Shown in pieces: positions 6,074 through 15,276 of a stretch of 51,777 nt of DNA. This stretch comes from Bacillus fungorum (GTDB lineage Bacteria > Bacillota > Bacilli > Bacillales > Bacillaceae_G), in NCBI RefSeq assembly GCF_002746455.1, contig NZ_NWUW01000027.1, positions 1 through 51,777 of the forward strand, written 5' to 3'. The notes under the pieces were generated by a model, which worked only from the letters and a program-made list of their open reading frames with translations, did no database searches and was not told where the DNA came from. Numbering within the stretch: position 1 is the first letter of the stretch; every line of letters begins with the position of its first letter. The position numbers were made by a program, and so were the translations under genes.

Positions 6074-8137
6074 ATGTATATTTCAGAGTTAACAATAAGC
6101 AATTTTAGATCGTTTAACAAAAAAACAACGTTAAATTTTAATGATGGAATTAATGTAATTATTGGACAAAATAATGCTGGTAAAACAACTGTAATAAAAG
6201 CATTAGATATCCTTTTTAACAATTCTTCTAGTAAGAGATTGAACATTAACGATTTTAATCGTAGTGCCTCGATTGAAGAACTAAAAGTATGCCCACCTAA
6301 AATATATATATCTGCTAAACTACAAGAATCTGAAAATGAAGGTGAATACTCAGATGAATTAGTGACAGTAGCTACCTGGTTAACAAGCCTTAATAAACCG
6401 TATGAAGCTACAATTACCTATGAATATTTCTTACCTGAAAAAGAAGTAGCTGAATATACAAATTTAATGAAAAAAATATCGACTGAAGATATTAATCACT
6501 ATTGGAAAGCTATTGAACATAATTTCTTAAAAAAGTATGTTCATAGAGTATACGTTGGAAATCCTGAATTCAAAAATTCTGTGCAGAATGATGAAATAAA
6601 TCGTTTTGATTTTCAATTTTTAACTGCAATTCGTGATGTCGAAAGAGATTTATTCAAAGGAAATAACAGTCTTTTAAGAGAAGTAATAGACTTTTTTATG
6701 GACTACGATATTAAAAGTAACAGTGAGTTAGAAAAAAAGGAAAAAATAGAACAAATTCAAAAGAAAAAAAGAGACTTTTCAGTTGAATCAAAGAAGATAA
6801 TTGAATCAATTCAGCAACGTATGAGAAACGGTGAAGAACAAATTTTAAAGTATGTCAATAATACTGGGGCTGGAATTGATGAATCTAAACCTTCATTTGA
6901 TGGAGAAATTTTGGACACCGAATTATATTCAGCATTAAGACTCATTGTCGAAAAAGAATCTGGAATTAAGCTACCTGCCATTAGCAATGGGCTAGGCTAT
7001 AATAATTTAATTTATATCTCCCTTTTGCTATCAAAAATGCAAAAAGATGCTTCTGGAGAATATTTAGGGTCAAATGCTAAAGTGTTCTCCATATTAGCTA
7101 TTGAGGAACCAGAAGCACATTTACATCCAAGTATGCAATATAAGTTTTTACAATTTCTAAAAGAAAATAAAGATTCAGATGTTAACCAAATATTTATTAC
7201 TTCACATTCTCCAAATATAACTGCTGCAGTTGATTTAGAAGATATTTTAGTTATTCAAAAAATTAATGAAGAAATTAAAATAGCTTATCCAAGTAAAGTA
7301 TTCAATGATTCAAACGAGGAAGATATCATATCTCGAAATTATGTGAAAAGATTTTTAGATGTAACAAAAGCAGATTTATTTTTTGCGCAAAATGTAATTC
7401 TAGTAGAGGGTATTGCTGAACAGCTTGTACTTCCTGAATTCGCAGCCTCAATGGATTTGAATTTAGCGGACAGCCATACCACAATATTGAATATTGGTGG
7501 AAGATATTTTAATCATTTCTTAAAATTATTTGATACTAACCGCTGCAAATTTGCCTTAACAAAAAAAGTAGCATGCATAACTGATTTAGATCCAGTTAGA
7601 AAACTAAAAGACGCTGCAGATGAGGATAGCAATTGGAAAAAGTGTCTTCCCATATTTTTGAACTTACAACCAGAAGACTATGAATATAAAAAAACTTCTA
7701 ATTCACTCGTGGGGACATATAGCCATAGTGATTCAAAAATTAAAGTTTTTACCCAGACACACGGACAAAGCTCTACATTTGAATATGATTTGATTTTGAA
7801 GAATCCGAGTTGCGAAAAATTAGTAACCCCTTCAGTTTCTAATGCTCAAGAGATTAAAGAGTTAATGGACCTTGTTGCAAGAGATAAACCTATAAAGGAA
7901 ATAGTTGCAAGAATAAGAAAGAATGCCTTTAAAGACGAGCTTTTAAACTTGCTTACTCTTGGATTGTTAAAAGATGAGTTAAGCGTAAAGAAAGGCATAA
8001 TTGCTAGTCGATACCTATTATCTATCTCTAAAGGAGAAGCGGCTCAGGAGATTGCTTATGTCATAAGTACAGCTGAGCAGGGCTTAATTGAGCCACCAGA
8101 TTATATAAGCGAGGCGATAAAATGGATTTGTCAGTAG
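6074..8137 (+). CDS. gajA: Gabija GajA-like OLD-family ATPase/nuclease
   Basis: Anti-phage Gabija component: an ABC-type ATPase fused to a Toprim nuclease that nicks DNA when nucleotides are depleted. The start ATG has GAGGAGG 6 bases upstream, giving 687 residues. It opens with the SMC/RecF-like MYISELTISNFRSFN, Walker A GQNNAGKTT (31-39), signature and Walker B region EEPEAHLHP (about 344-352). The Toprim domain shows VEGIAEQ with E445 and the D-x-D pair D504/D506 (TDLDP). It is about 100 residues longer than the classical GajA, with an extended C-terminal helical part. The stop overlaps gajB by 16 bases, indicating translational coupling. A lone class 2 OLD nuclease is the alternative, but the adjacent UvrD-like gene makes Gabija the best call. 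Confidence 0.85.
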   Translation: MYISELTISNFRSFNKKTTLNFNDGINVIIGQNNAGKTTVIKALDILFNNSSSKRLNINDFNRSASIEELKVCPPKIYISAKLQESENEGEYSDELVTVATWLTSLNKPYEATITYEYFLPEKEVAEYTNLMKKISTEDINHYWKAIEHNFLKKYVHRVYVGNPEFKNSVQNDEINRFDFQFLTAIRDVERDLFKGNNSLLREVIDFFMDYDIKSNSELEKKEKIEQIQKKKRDFSVESKKIIESIQQRMRNGEEQILKYVNNTGAGIDESKPSFDGEILDTELYSALRLIVEKESGIKLPAISNGLGYNNLIYISLLLSKMQKDASGEYLGSNAKVFSILAIEEPEAHLHPSMQYKFLQFLKENKDSDVNQIFITSHSPNITAAVDLEDILVIQKINEEIKIAYPSKVFNDSNEEDIISRNYVKRFLDVTKADLFFAQNVILVEGIAEQLVLPEFAASMDLNLADSHTTILNIGGRYFNHFLKLFDTNRCKFALTKKVACITDLDPVRKLKDAADEDSNWKKCLPIFLNLQPEDYEYKKTSNSLVGTYSHSDSKIKVFTQTHGQSSTFEYDLILKNPSCEKLVTPSVSNAQEIKELMDLVARDKPIKEIVARIRKNAFKDELLNLLTLGLLKDELSVKKGIIASRYLLSISKGEAAQEIAYVISTAEQGLIEPPDYISEAIKWICQ

Positions 8138-9861
8138 CCACGGAATTAGAAAATAGTAACAGTATAATACCAATTGATGAGCATTTTAAATTATATGCTG
8201 GACCGGGTGCAGGAAAAACCACTTTTTTAACCAATCATATTAAAAGAATTCTACATCAATCAACTAAACTTGGAAAAGCAAAAAAAATTGCTTGTATTAC
8301 TTATACAAATACTGCCGTTAATACTCTTGTCAATAAACTCGAAGATTCTATTGAATCATTAGAAATATGCACAATACATAGCTTCTGCTATAAGCACATT
8401 GTCAAACCATACATTTGGATTTTAGAAGATTCACCTTTACCTATTGATAAAATAGATGGGCATGAACAAATTAAACTACGGCACAGTCAAATCAATCAAT
8501 TAAAAATTGAAATTGGACAAAATTATTTAAATGATGTGAAATTATGTGAGGCGCTAAATAAACTTCAATGGGTTTTAGATGATGAAATACCAACATTAAA
8601 ATTTTTAAATGCTTATGATGGTAAGATAGAAGGTTATTTCCTAAAAAAAAGTGCTTATTATAAATATAAACAATTATATTGGTCCGAAGGAAAATTAAGT
8701 CATGATGATGTCCTTTATTTTGCGTATAAAATTTTACAAGAAAACATACGAATAATAGATATTATTAGAGCTAAATTCCCCTATATTTTAATTGATGAGT
8801 TTCAAGACACTAGTCCATTACAAACAGCCATTATTGAATTAATTGGGCAAAAAGAAGTTAATATAGGAGTAATAGGTGACTTATGCCAATCAATTTATTC
8901 TTTTCAAGGGGCAAACGTAGAATCATTTGAGATGTTTTCAATTGAAAATATGAAATTATATATTTTAAAGGATAATCATAGATCAAGTAACGAGATTATA
9001 AATGTACTTAATCATATGCGTAAAAATAAAGACTTTGAGCAATCCTCTCCCACTCATAAATCTGGTAACCTTCCTACTATACTGGTAGGATCTAAGAAAA
9101 GTGCTTATCATTACTTGAATGATAAATCAATAAATCCAGTTGTACTATCATATAAAAGTGAAAACTCAAAGTCCGTTGAATATGAAACAGATTTAATTGA
9201 AGATATGGATTTCAATATTATTCTTCAAGATTCAAATAATGAAAGAGGCTGGAGAATTTTTCATATAATCCAATCTATCGAATTAGCTAAACAGTTTCAA
9301 TTAAAAGAGGCTTTAAGATTAATGAAAATTGCTTATCGAAAAGATGAGCCTTTTACTGATAAAGAGGCTTTTGTTAACTTAAAAAGATTTTTAAATATGT
9401 ACAATGAATTTGAAACCAAAAGCATTACTTACTTCCACAACGAGTTAATTGTAGGGCAATACAATGTTAAGGGACGTATTTCCAGAGGAGCAGCAAAAAC
9501 ATTATATGATGGTTTAACTTATAGAAAAGTTGCCCTCCAAATGAAAATTTTAGATGACTTAAGTGATTTTAAAACAATCCACCAATCTAAAGGAGATGAA
9601 TTTGAAAATATTTTAGTAATAATTCCTCCCCAAAAACAAGGAACAGAGCTAAACTTTCTGCTTTCACCTAATATGAATATAGAAGTGCATAGAGTTTATT
9701 ATGTTGCATTAAGTAGGGCAATCTCGGGACTCTATATTAATGTTGAGAGCTTAAAAGAACAAGAAAAAGCAGCACTCATAGAAATTGGTTTTGAAGTAAT
9801 ACAGGTAGACCAATCAAATGAATTAAATATTACTACTAAGGAGCTAGTTAAATCCTTATAA
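8122..9861 (+). CDS. gajB: Gabija GajB-like UvrD/Rep-family helicase
   Basis: Superfamily 1 helicase partner of GajA in Gabija. Motifs: Walker A GPGAGKTT (27-34), motif Ia ACITYTNTAV, motif II DEFQDTS (from D225), motif III GVIGDLCQSIYSFQGAN, motif IV NHRSS, motif V TIHQSKGDEFENILV and motif VI YYVALSRA. At 579 residues it is somewhat longer than reference GajB, still without the 1B/2B extensions of full UvrD. It begins inside the end of gajA, so both are made from one transcript. A terminator follows at 9918. Confidence 0.85.
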   Translation: MDLSVATELENSNSIIPIDEHFKLYAGPGAGKTTFLTNHIKRILHQSTKLGKAKKIACITYTNTAVNTLVNKLEDSIESLEICTIHSFCYKHIVKPYIWILEDSPLPIDKIDGHEQIKLRHSQINQLKIEIGQNYLNDVKLCEALNKLQWVLDDEIPTLKFLNAYDGKIEGYFLKKSAYYKYKQLYWSEGKLSHDDVLYFAYKILQENIRIIDIIRAKFPYILIDEFQDTSPLQTAIIELIGQKEVNIGVIGDLCQSIYSFQGANVESFEMFSIENMKLYILKDNHRSSNEIINVLNHMRKNKDFEQSSPTHKSGNLPTILVGSKKSAYHYLNDKSINPVVLSYKSENSKSVEYETDLIEDMDFNIILQDSNNERGWRIFHIIQSIELAKQFQLKEALRLMKIAYRKDEPFTDKEAFVNLKRFLNMYNEFETKSITYFHNELIVGQYNVKGRISRGAAKTLYDGLTYRKVALQMKILDDLSDFKTIHQSKGDEFENILVIIPPQKQGTELNFLLSPNMNIEVHRVYYVALSRAISGLYINVESLKEQEKAALIEIGFEVIQVDQSNELNITTKELVKSL

Positions 9862-9917
9862 GTCCTAGATATTTTAACTAAGAATAAAATTTAAAAGCAT
9901 ATTTATGAAATATCAGC

Positions 9918-9954
9918 AGTCCCTGGTTTTATTTGTAAAATAAAACCAGGGACT
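9918..9954 (+). terminator. Terminator of the Gabija operon
   Basis: AGTCCCTGGTTTTAT and ATAAAACCAGGGACT are perfectly complementary around a TTGTAAA loop, followed by TTTAAT. It lies 57 bases after gajB and is the strongest hairpin in this stretch. Confidence 0.8.
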
Positions 9955-10139
9955 TTAATGCTATAAAATACAATCAATTTAGTACGCAGAGGAATTTGTA
10001 TATTTTTTCCTAGAATAATAAATCTTATATAATTTAAATATAGAACCCGTTTGAATTAAATAGATGCATCTTGACTCTATATTAAATATCTTGTAATCAA
10101 ACTAGTTTATAGTTAATAGGAGAAGTAAGGTAAGTGATA

Positions 10140-10341
10140 ATGATGGAAGATGTACTTTTGGAAAAGAGGGACTTAATAAGTGAGGTAATCTTTGGGGTAT
10201 ATGGAAATTACCGATAAAATTAATTTTTCAATAGGTGCAGTTATCAAATATTTAAACGAAGAAGGAGATACTCTATATATAATGCTTAAATCTGTAACAG
10301 ATTTTCCTTCGATGTGTAAATTTACAATTTCTTTTTTTTAA
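10140..10341 (+). pseudogene. Short frameshifted ORFs, unknown
   Basis: An ATG ORF with a GGAGAAGTAAGG site encodes MMEDVLLEKRDLISEVIFGVYGNYR and stops; an overlapping +1-frame ORF (10201-10341) continues MEITDKINFSIGAVIKYLNE and on to a stop. The pair may be one small gene broken by a frameshift, or two chance ORFs. No family recognised. The stretch 9955-10386 holds nothing else that I can support. Confidence 0.25.
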
Positions 10342-10386
10342 TGATCATCACTTTTTTGATGACTATAGTCGGTCGATTGAAATGTC

Positions 10387-10604
10387 ATGAGAATCCCAAA
10401 AGCTTTCGGTGAAGAGCATAAAAAAAGGCTGATTTTTCTCAAGAACTATTAGTTCTTTAATGTGATATAGATAGAACTTATATTAGATTACTTGAGTGTA
10501 CTCAAAGACAATTAAGCATATCTGCCGTATTCGTCATATGTAAGGTATTAAATATTGCTCCACATGAATTAATTAAAGAAGTGGAAGAACCTATAAATTC
10601 CTAA
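10387..10604 (+). pseudogene. Broken Xre/SinR-like HTH regulator
   Basis: Conceptual fragments in two frames spell a classic HTH_3 repressor: MRIPKAFGEEHKKRL, then after a shift FSQELLVL-stop-CDIDRTYIRLLE, then CTQRQLSISAVFVICKVLNIAPHELIKEV. This matches the usual pattern of S-Q-E-L-A followed by D-R-T-Y-I-S-x-L-E and Q-R-x-P-S-I. A frameshift and an in-frame TAA inactivate it. It may once have regulated the neighbouring defence genes. Confidence 0.65.
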
Positions 10605-10779
10605 TAATGAATCTGTCTAAAGAAACAATCTAACATTCTGGTTATTTAATGCTTCTTTTTGTTTTTTGGTATAAGATATATTATATAAAGACCATCCGTA
10701 TATCTAATTAATTAGATGAAGAATTTCCACCAAGGACTTACAACATTTTAAAAGTATTTTAAGGAGTGAGGGAATTATT

Positions 10780-13700
10780 TTGAAAATCTATGTCCCAGCA
10801 GTTCAAAAATGTATTTTAAAAGAAACAGGTTGTAAAAATTCTATATACCACCTTCTTGAAAACGAAAAGGAGATTACTGGTGAAATTATCAGAATTGAAA
10901 AGCACTTTTTTAATTTTAAATGTGGAGAAGATTTATATTGCTTTACAACTGACAAAAAGAAGAGCGATTTGTCCGCTACATATGTATTACTAATTGAGAA
11001 AATAACAATTGAACAGAACATAAATGTTAATGAAATTGTGATAAAGCATTGGCTTAAGCACCCTTTACTATCTAGAAATTTTACTAATGAAGAAATTTTA
11101 AATAGCTGGAGTAGAGCATTCAATTTTATTGAGGAAAATATAGAGACAGATGAGAAGGGGCTACGTAGACCACAAATTGGTGCTCTATATTCTATTTTAA
11201 GCCATTTAAAAGTTCCAAATAATGTGGCTACAGTGGTGATGCCTACTGGTACTGGAAAAACCGAAACGATGCTTTCAACATTAATAGCAGCTAAGTGTGA
11301 GAAGTTATTAATCACTGTTCCAAGTGATGCTTTAAGAACGCAAGTCGCTAATAAATTTCTTAAATTGGGCTTGCTCAAAGAATTTGGGATTGTTAATTCA
11401 AGTGCGCTATTCCCAAAGGTGGGACTGATTTTTGAGAAGTTTCCTTCTGCAGAATCTTTTGAAGGATTTCTAGAAAACTCTAATGTAGTTGTTACTACCA
11501 TGAATATTTTATCTCGGATGGATAAAGGTAACAGAGCTTTACTCTCAAAATATTGTTCCAATGTATTTATAGATGAAGCACATCATGTAAGAGCAACTTC
11601 ATGGGAAGATGTTAGAAAGACATTTGATGATAGTAAGGTAATTCAGTTTACTGCTACTCCATTCAGAAATGATGGTAAAAACTTAGATGGTAAAATTATA
11701 TTTAATTATCCCTTAGAAGAAGCACAAAAAGAAGGATATTTTACTGAGATAGAGTTTATACCTGTTAAAGAGTATGATGGTCACAAGGTAGATAGGGTAG
11801 TTGCAGCAACCGCCATTGAAAGACTAATTAAGGATAGGGATGATAATGATTTCCCTCACATTCTAATGGCTCGATGCTCTAATAAAAATAGAGCACTACA
11901 AGTTTTCAAAATATATCAAGAGCTAACAGAAAACACGAATCTTATCCCTGTTTTAATATATTCAGGAATTGAAAATCAAAAAAATATTTATCAAGAAATT
12001 ATAAACAAGAAATATAACATTATTGTATGTGTGGATATGTTAGGAGAAGGATTTGATTTACCAGAATTAAAAGTTGCAGCACTTCATGATATAAGGAAGA
12101 GCTTACCAATAACATTACAATTTATTGGGAGATTTACTCGTACTAAACATGATGAAAGTTTAGGTAAAGCTGCATTTATTGCTAATATTGCTGAATTAGA
12201 AGTAACAGGTGTTCTTGAAGATTTATATAGTAATGACGCAAACTGGAATAATTTGATTAGCAACATAAGTTCCACTAGTGTTGAATCCGAAATAGAATAC
12301 AAAGATTTTTTAGAGGGATTTAAGAATATAACTCAATCTAACTTTGCATTCAAAAATATACATCCCAAATTAAGCACAGTCGTATACAAAGGTAAAAGCA
12401 TGTTTTGGTCACCTTTAGTATTAAAAGAATACTTTACAAAAAACACTAATTATGAATATGTGTTTTTTGATATAAACCAAAATGAAAATATGGTTGTTAT
12501 TGCTTATGCAAAGAAAAATTCCTTGGATTGGTTAAACGATAAAAACACATTTAATTTATCATGGACATTGATAATTTTAATTTGGGATTCTGAAAAAAAA
12601 TTACTATACATTAACAGTTCGGATAATTCTAGCCTATATAAAGAATTAGCAACTCAAGTAATAGATCAACCCATACTAATTAACGGAATGGAAGTCTTTA
12701 AGTCACTTTATAATATTAACAGATTAAAACTTCAAAATGTTGGTATGAAACTTTTCTTAGCAAAAGATATCAGATATCGTATGAGCGTAGGTAGTGACCT
12801 TAGTGAAGCTATCCCCTTAATGGAAAAACAGCGAAGCCAAAAATCATATGTGGTTGGGACTGGATTTGAAAATGGAGAACCAGTTAATATAGGCTGCTCG
12901 TACAAGGGAAGAATTTGGACTAAGTTACAAGGGAATTTGATGAATTTAAAAAAATGGTGTACTAATGTTGGGGATAAATTATCAAATTATTCAATTGATC
13001 CTAATCAAGTATTAGTTGAATGTCTAGTTCCCACAAGAATATGCCAGCTTCCTAATGAAGTCCCAATAGGCATTGATTGGGATTACGAAGTGTATATGGA
13101 AAATGAGACCAAATTCCGTTTTAAGGTTGGACATATAGAAAAAAACTTAAGTGCAGTAGAATTAAATATTAAAAACTTTGAAATTAGGGGTTATTTAGAA
13201 ATAGAGTTAAAAATTGACGAGATATGTATACCTATTAAATTTACAGTTTTTAATGATCTTTCTCATGGTTACGAAGAAGGTTTACCCAACTATAAATTTG
13301 AAGTCTTGAGCGAAGACAAAGTACTCGTGGAATTCGGTTCTAAAAGGATGCCACTTATTGACTTTCTAGATTACTATACACCTACTATTTGGTTTGCAGA
13401 TGGATCTTCTTTAACTGGGAATGATCATATTATTCTAAAACATCATATTAATTTATATAATAGGGAATTATTGATGCCATTTGATTGGACTGGTACTGAT
13501 ATTTCGAAAGAATCTCAGCATGTCAATCCAAAAATTGAAGATTCTATACAATATAGAATGATTCAATATTTAAAAGAAAAAGATTATAGCGTTATTTATG
13601 ATGATGACGGCAGTGGTGAAATAGCCGATATTGTTACAATTAAAGAAACTGAAGATGAATTAAAAATACAACTATACCATTTAAAATACGCTAAAAACGG

Positions 13701-14052
13701 AAGAGTTTCCGAATCTATAGCAAATCTTTATGAAGTGTGTGGACAAGCACAAAAGTCTACACAGTGGAAATATAAATCTGGAAAAGAATTTTTCAGTCAT
13801 TTACTAAGAAGACATACCAAAACCTATTCGGGTCAACAATGTAGCCGATTAGAAAAAGGTAATCTAGAATTATTGGCAACGCTACAAGATAAAGCAAAAA
13901 AGAAAATTCCGATGTCTTATGAGATTTTTATTGTTCAGCCAAGTATTTCAAAGAAAAGTGTGCGAGATGATATTTTAACTTTATTAGGAGTTACAGAAAA
14001 CTTTATTAAAGAGACAACAGGTATAGAGTTAAAAGTTATTTGTAGTTATTAA
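10780..14052 (+). CDS. SF2 DEAH helicase with C-terminal nuclease-like domain
   Basis: A 1090-residue protein from TTG, with GGAG/GGGA sites upstream. Residues 1-130 are unassigned. The helicase core has Walker A PTGTGKT (155-161), DEAH (265-268, IDEAHHV), motif III TATPFR and motif VI QFIGRFTRTKHD (about 447-458). Residues 480-940 are novel to me. At about 948-972, ADIVTIKETEDELKIQLYHL followed by K resembles a PD-(D/E)xK nuclease core with hydrophobic-x-H-x-K in place of E-x-K. The layout resembles type I/III restriction translocases, but no methylase or specificity gene is next to it. Position between Gabija and other accessory genes suggests a single-gene defence protein. Helicase call is firm; nuclease and defence role are inferred. 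Confidence 0.75.
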   Translation: MKIYVPAVQKCILKETGCKNSIYHLLENEKEITGEIIRIEKHFFNFKCGEDLYCFTTDKKKSDLSATYVLLIEKITIEQNINVNEIVIKHWLKHPLLSRNFTNEEILNSWSRAFNFIEENIETDEKGLRRPQIGALYSILSHLKVPNNVATVVMPTGTGKTETMLSTLIAAKCEKLLITVPSDALRTQVANKFLKLGLLKEFGIVNSSALFPKVGLIFEKFPSAESFEGFLENSNVVVTTMNILSRMDKGNRALLSKYCSNVFIDEAHHVRATSWEDVRKTFDDSKVIQFTATPFRNDGKNLDGKIIFNYPLEEAQKEGYFTEIEFIPVKEYDGHKVDRVVAATAIERLIKDRDDNDFPHILMARCSNKNRALQVFKIYQELTENTNLIPVLIYSGIENQKNIYQEIINKKYNIIVCVDMLGEGFDLPELKVAALHDIRKSLPITLQFIGRFTRTKHDESLGKAAFIANIAELEVTGVLEDLYSNDANWNNLISNISSTSVESEIEYKDFLEGFKNITQSNFAFKNIHPKLSTVVYKGKSMFWSPLVLKEYFTKNTNYEYVFFDINQNENMVVIAYAKKNSLDWLNDKNTFNLSWTLIILIWDSEKKLLYINSSDNSSLYKELATQVIDQPILINGMEVFKSLYNINRLKLQNVGMKLFLAKDIRYRMSVGSDLSEAIPLMEKQRSQKSYVVGTGFENGEPVNIGCSYKGRIWTKLQGNLMNLKKWCTNVGDKLSNYSIDPNQVLVECLVPTRICQLPNEVPIGIDWDYEVYMENETKFRFKVGHIEKNLSAVELNIKNFEIRGYLEIELKIDEICIPIKFTVFNDLSHGYEEGLPNYKFEVLSEDKVLVEFGSKRMPLIDFLDYYTPTIWFADGSSLTGNDHIILKHHINLYNRELLMPFDWTGTDISKESQHVNPKIEDSIQYRMIQYLKEKDYSVIYDDDGSGEIADIVTIKETEDELKIQLYHLKYAKNGRVSESIANLYEVCGQAQKSTQWKYKSGKEFFSHLLRRHTKTYSGQQCSRLEKGNLELLATLQDKAKKKIPMSYEIFIVQPSISKKSVRDDILTLLGVTENFIKETTGIELKVICSY

Positions 14053-14059
14053 AATACGT

Positions 14060-14092
14060 AGGAGTCTTACTCTAGCGTTTCGTAAGACTCCT
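14060..14092 (+). terminator. Bidirectional terminator
   Basis: AGGAGTCTTAC and GTAAGACTCCT pair perfectly around TCTAGCGTTTC, in the 60-base gap between the helicase gene and the convergent fragment at 14114. T-runs are weak on both sides, so efficiency is uncertain. Confidence 0.65.
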
Positions 14093-14113
14093 AATATTAT
14101 TTATAAATTTAAT

Positions 14114-14503
14114 CTAGCTATCTTCCAAATCTAAATTGAATAACTCATTAAGTTTTTCTATTTTTTTATCGTTTACATCAATAGTATTTGAAATTGCTGA
14201 TTCATTTTGCAAAACCTTATTAGGGTTATTTAATTCTAAAACTTGTGAAGCCTGATTTGGTAAAGTAATAATTGCTGCCTTCACATTAGCTTGTCTTAAT
14301 TTTTCTGATTGTCCGTATAAATGAGGAAAATAACTTTCAGCAACAATTTGATTATACAGTGTTTCGTAGTGAGTTCTCTGGACAGTTACTTTAGATAGCT
14401 GTTGTTTCAATTGCTGAATTTCTAACTGCAGTTTTGGTACAGATTCTTCAAGTGTTGCTAATTTTTTAAATCGAAAAAAAAAGGAAAATCGTTTGGTGCA
14501 AAA
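14114..14503 (-). pseudogene. Coiled-coil protein fragment
   Basis: The open frame reads RFKKLATLEESVPKLQLEIQ then QLKQQLSKVTVQRTHYETLY, an amphipathic coiled coil, followed by an Asn-rich acidic tail ending NELFNLDLEDS. No ATG lies upstream in frame before a stop; only TTG at 14410 could start it, without a ribosome site. A run of nine T (14473-14481) near the 5' end is a likely frameshift point. I treat it as the C-terminal part of a lost larger gene; a TTG-started 98-residue protein is the alternative. Confidence 0.4.
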
Positions 14504-14604
14504 TTAACATATGACTCCGCACAGAAGAGAATCACTTTTGTGTATGAAAAAAAGAAATAATATTATTAAATCTTAAATTTCATATATAAAATTAATAAGA
14601 ACTA

Positions 14605-14693
14605 TGATATGATGAAAGTAACAAAATAATCTAAATCTATCTTGCAAAAGGACACACCTACGCATACATATGCCGTAGGTGTGTCCTTTTTTT
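14605..14693 (+). promoter_or_regulatory. Leader element copy 4, upstream of the nuclease operon
   Basis: Extended -10 TGATATGAT (14605-14613), then TTGCAAAAGG and the hairpin GGACACACCTACG/CGTAGGTGTGTCC with an inner CATA/TATG pair, ending in seven T. Here the downstream gene is not topB, which shows that the leader is an independent module. It precedes a six-gene run ending in the PagR-like regulator. Confidence 0.7.
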
Positions 14694-14723
14694 GATATTT
14701 ATTCATATAAAGGAGATGTTGAT

Positions 14724-15254
14724 ATGTTTCAGCGCTTTGCAGGTGGAGTGGTAACACTATCTATACCTTCATCAATTGAAGACAAGTTCCGGAAATATAG
14801 AAAAATGAACAATATGAAAGAGATAGAAACAATATGGTCAGGTCAAGATTCAGCTGGTTCTTTGTTAGATAGTGAAATATTACGCAATATACGAAAAAAG
14901 TTAGAAATGGGTAAATTGCAATTGCTCAGTAGAGAGAAAGTTGAGATATTGCAACTCATAAATACTATCTTACTGCTTTCGCAATCGATAAAAGTAGAGT
15001 ATTGGAATATAGGATATTTTTGTATGGTATCTGCTGATGAAGAACGGTTGCATAAGGAAGAGAAGACAACGATTTTAGAAATGCTTATCAACTACGAAGG
15101 GGTATTATATCCTACATTATCTGAAGAATATAGGTATCAGGAACTCACTGCACTTGAGTATTATACAGAGAAAGAGCAAATGGAATACGAAAATTTTATA
15201 ACTAATTATTGGAAAGTAAAATACGTAGGAAAAATGGAGATGGGTAATCTATGA
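14724..15254 (+). CDS. Hypothetical protein, 176 residues
   Basis: ATG follows AAGGAGATG at 7 bases, and an upstream in-frame start overlaps the leader hairpin, so I use this one. The protein is soluble, mainly helical and charged (MFQRFAGGVVTLSIPSSIED, later KLQLLSREKVEILQLINTIL), without a motif I know. It is the first gene of a group including the nuclease, BdbC and an ArsR regulator, so it may serve the same secretion-linked process. Function unknown. Confidence 0.6.
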   Translation: MFQRFAGGVVTLSIPSSIEDKFRKYRKMNNMKEIETIWSGQDSAGSLLDSEILRNIRKKLEMGKLQLLSREKVEILQLINTILLLSQSIKVEYWNIGYFCMVSADEERLHKEEKTTILEMLINYEGVLYPTLSEEYRYQELTALEYYTEKEQMEYENFITNYWKVKYVGKMEMGNL

Positions 15255-15276
15255 AAATCAAAGTAGAGTGCTTATT

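Noticed and set aside
6074..9861. PARIS or retron-like defence pair
   Set aside because: The second gene is a UvrD-type helicase, not a DUF4435/Toprim AriB or reverse transcriptase; ATPase-Toprim plus UvrD helicase is Gabija.
10803..11561. 252-codon minus-strand ORF
   Set aside because: Antisense shadow of the helicase gene, no ribosome site, low-complexity Ser/Leu composition.
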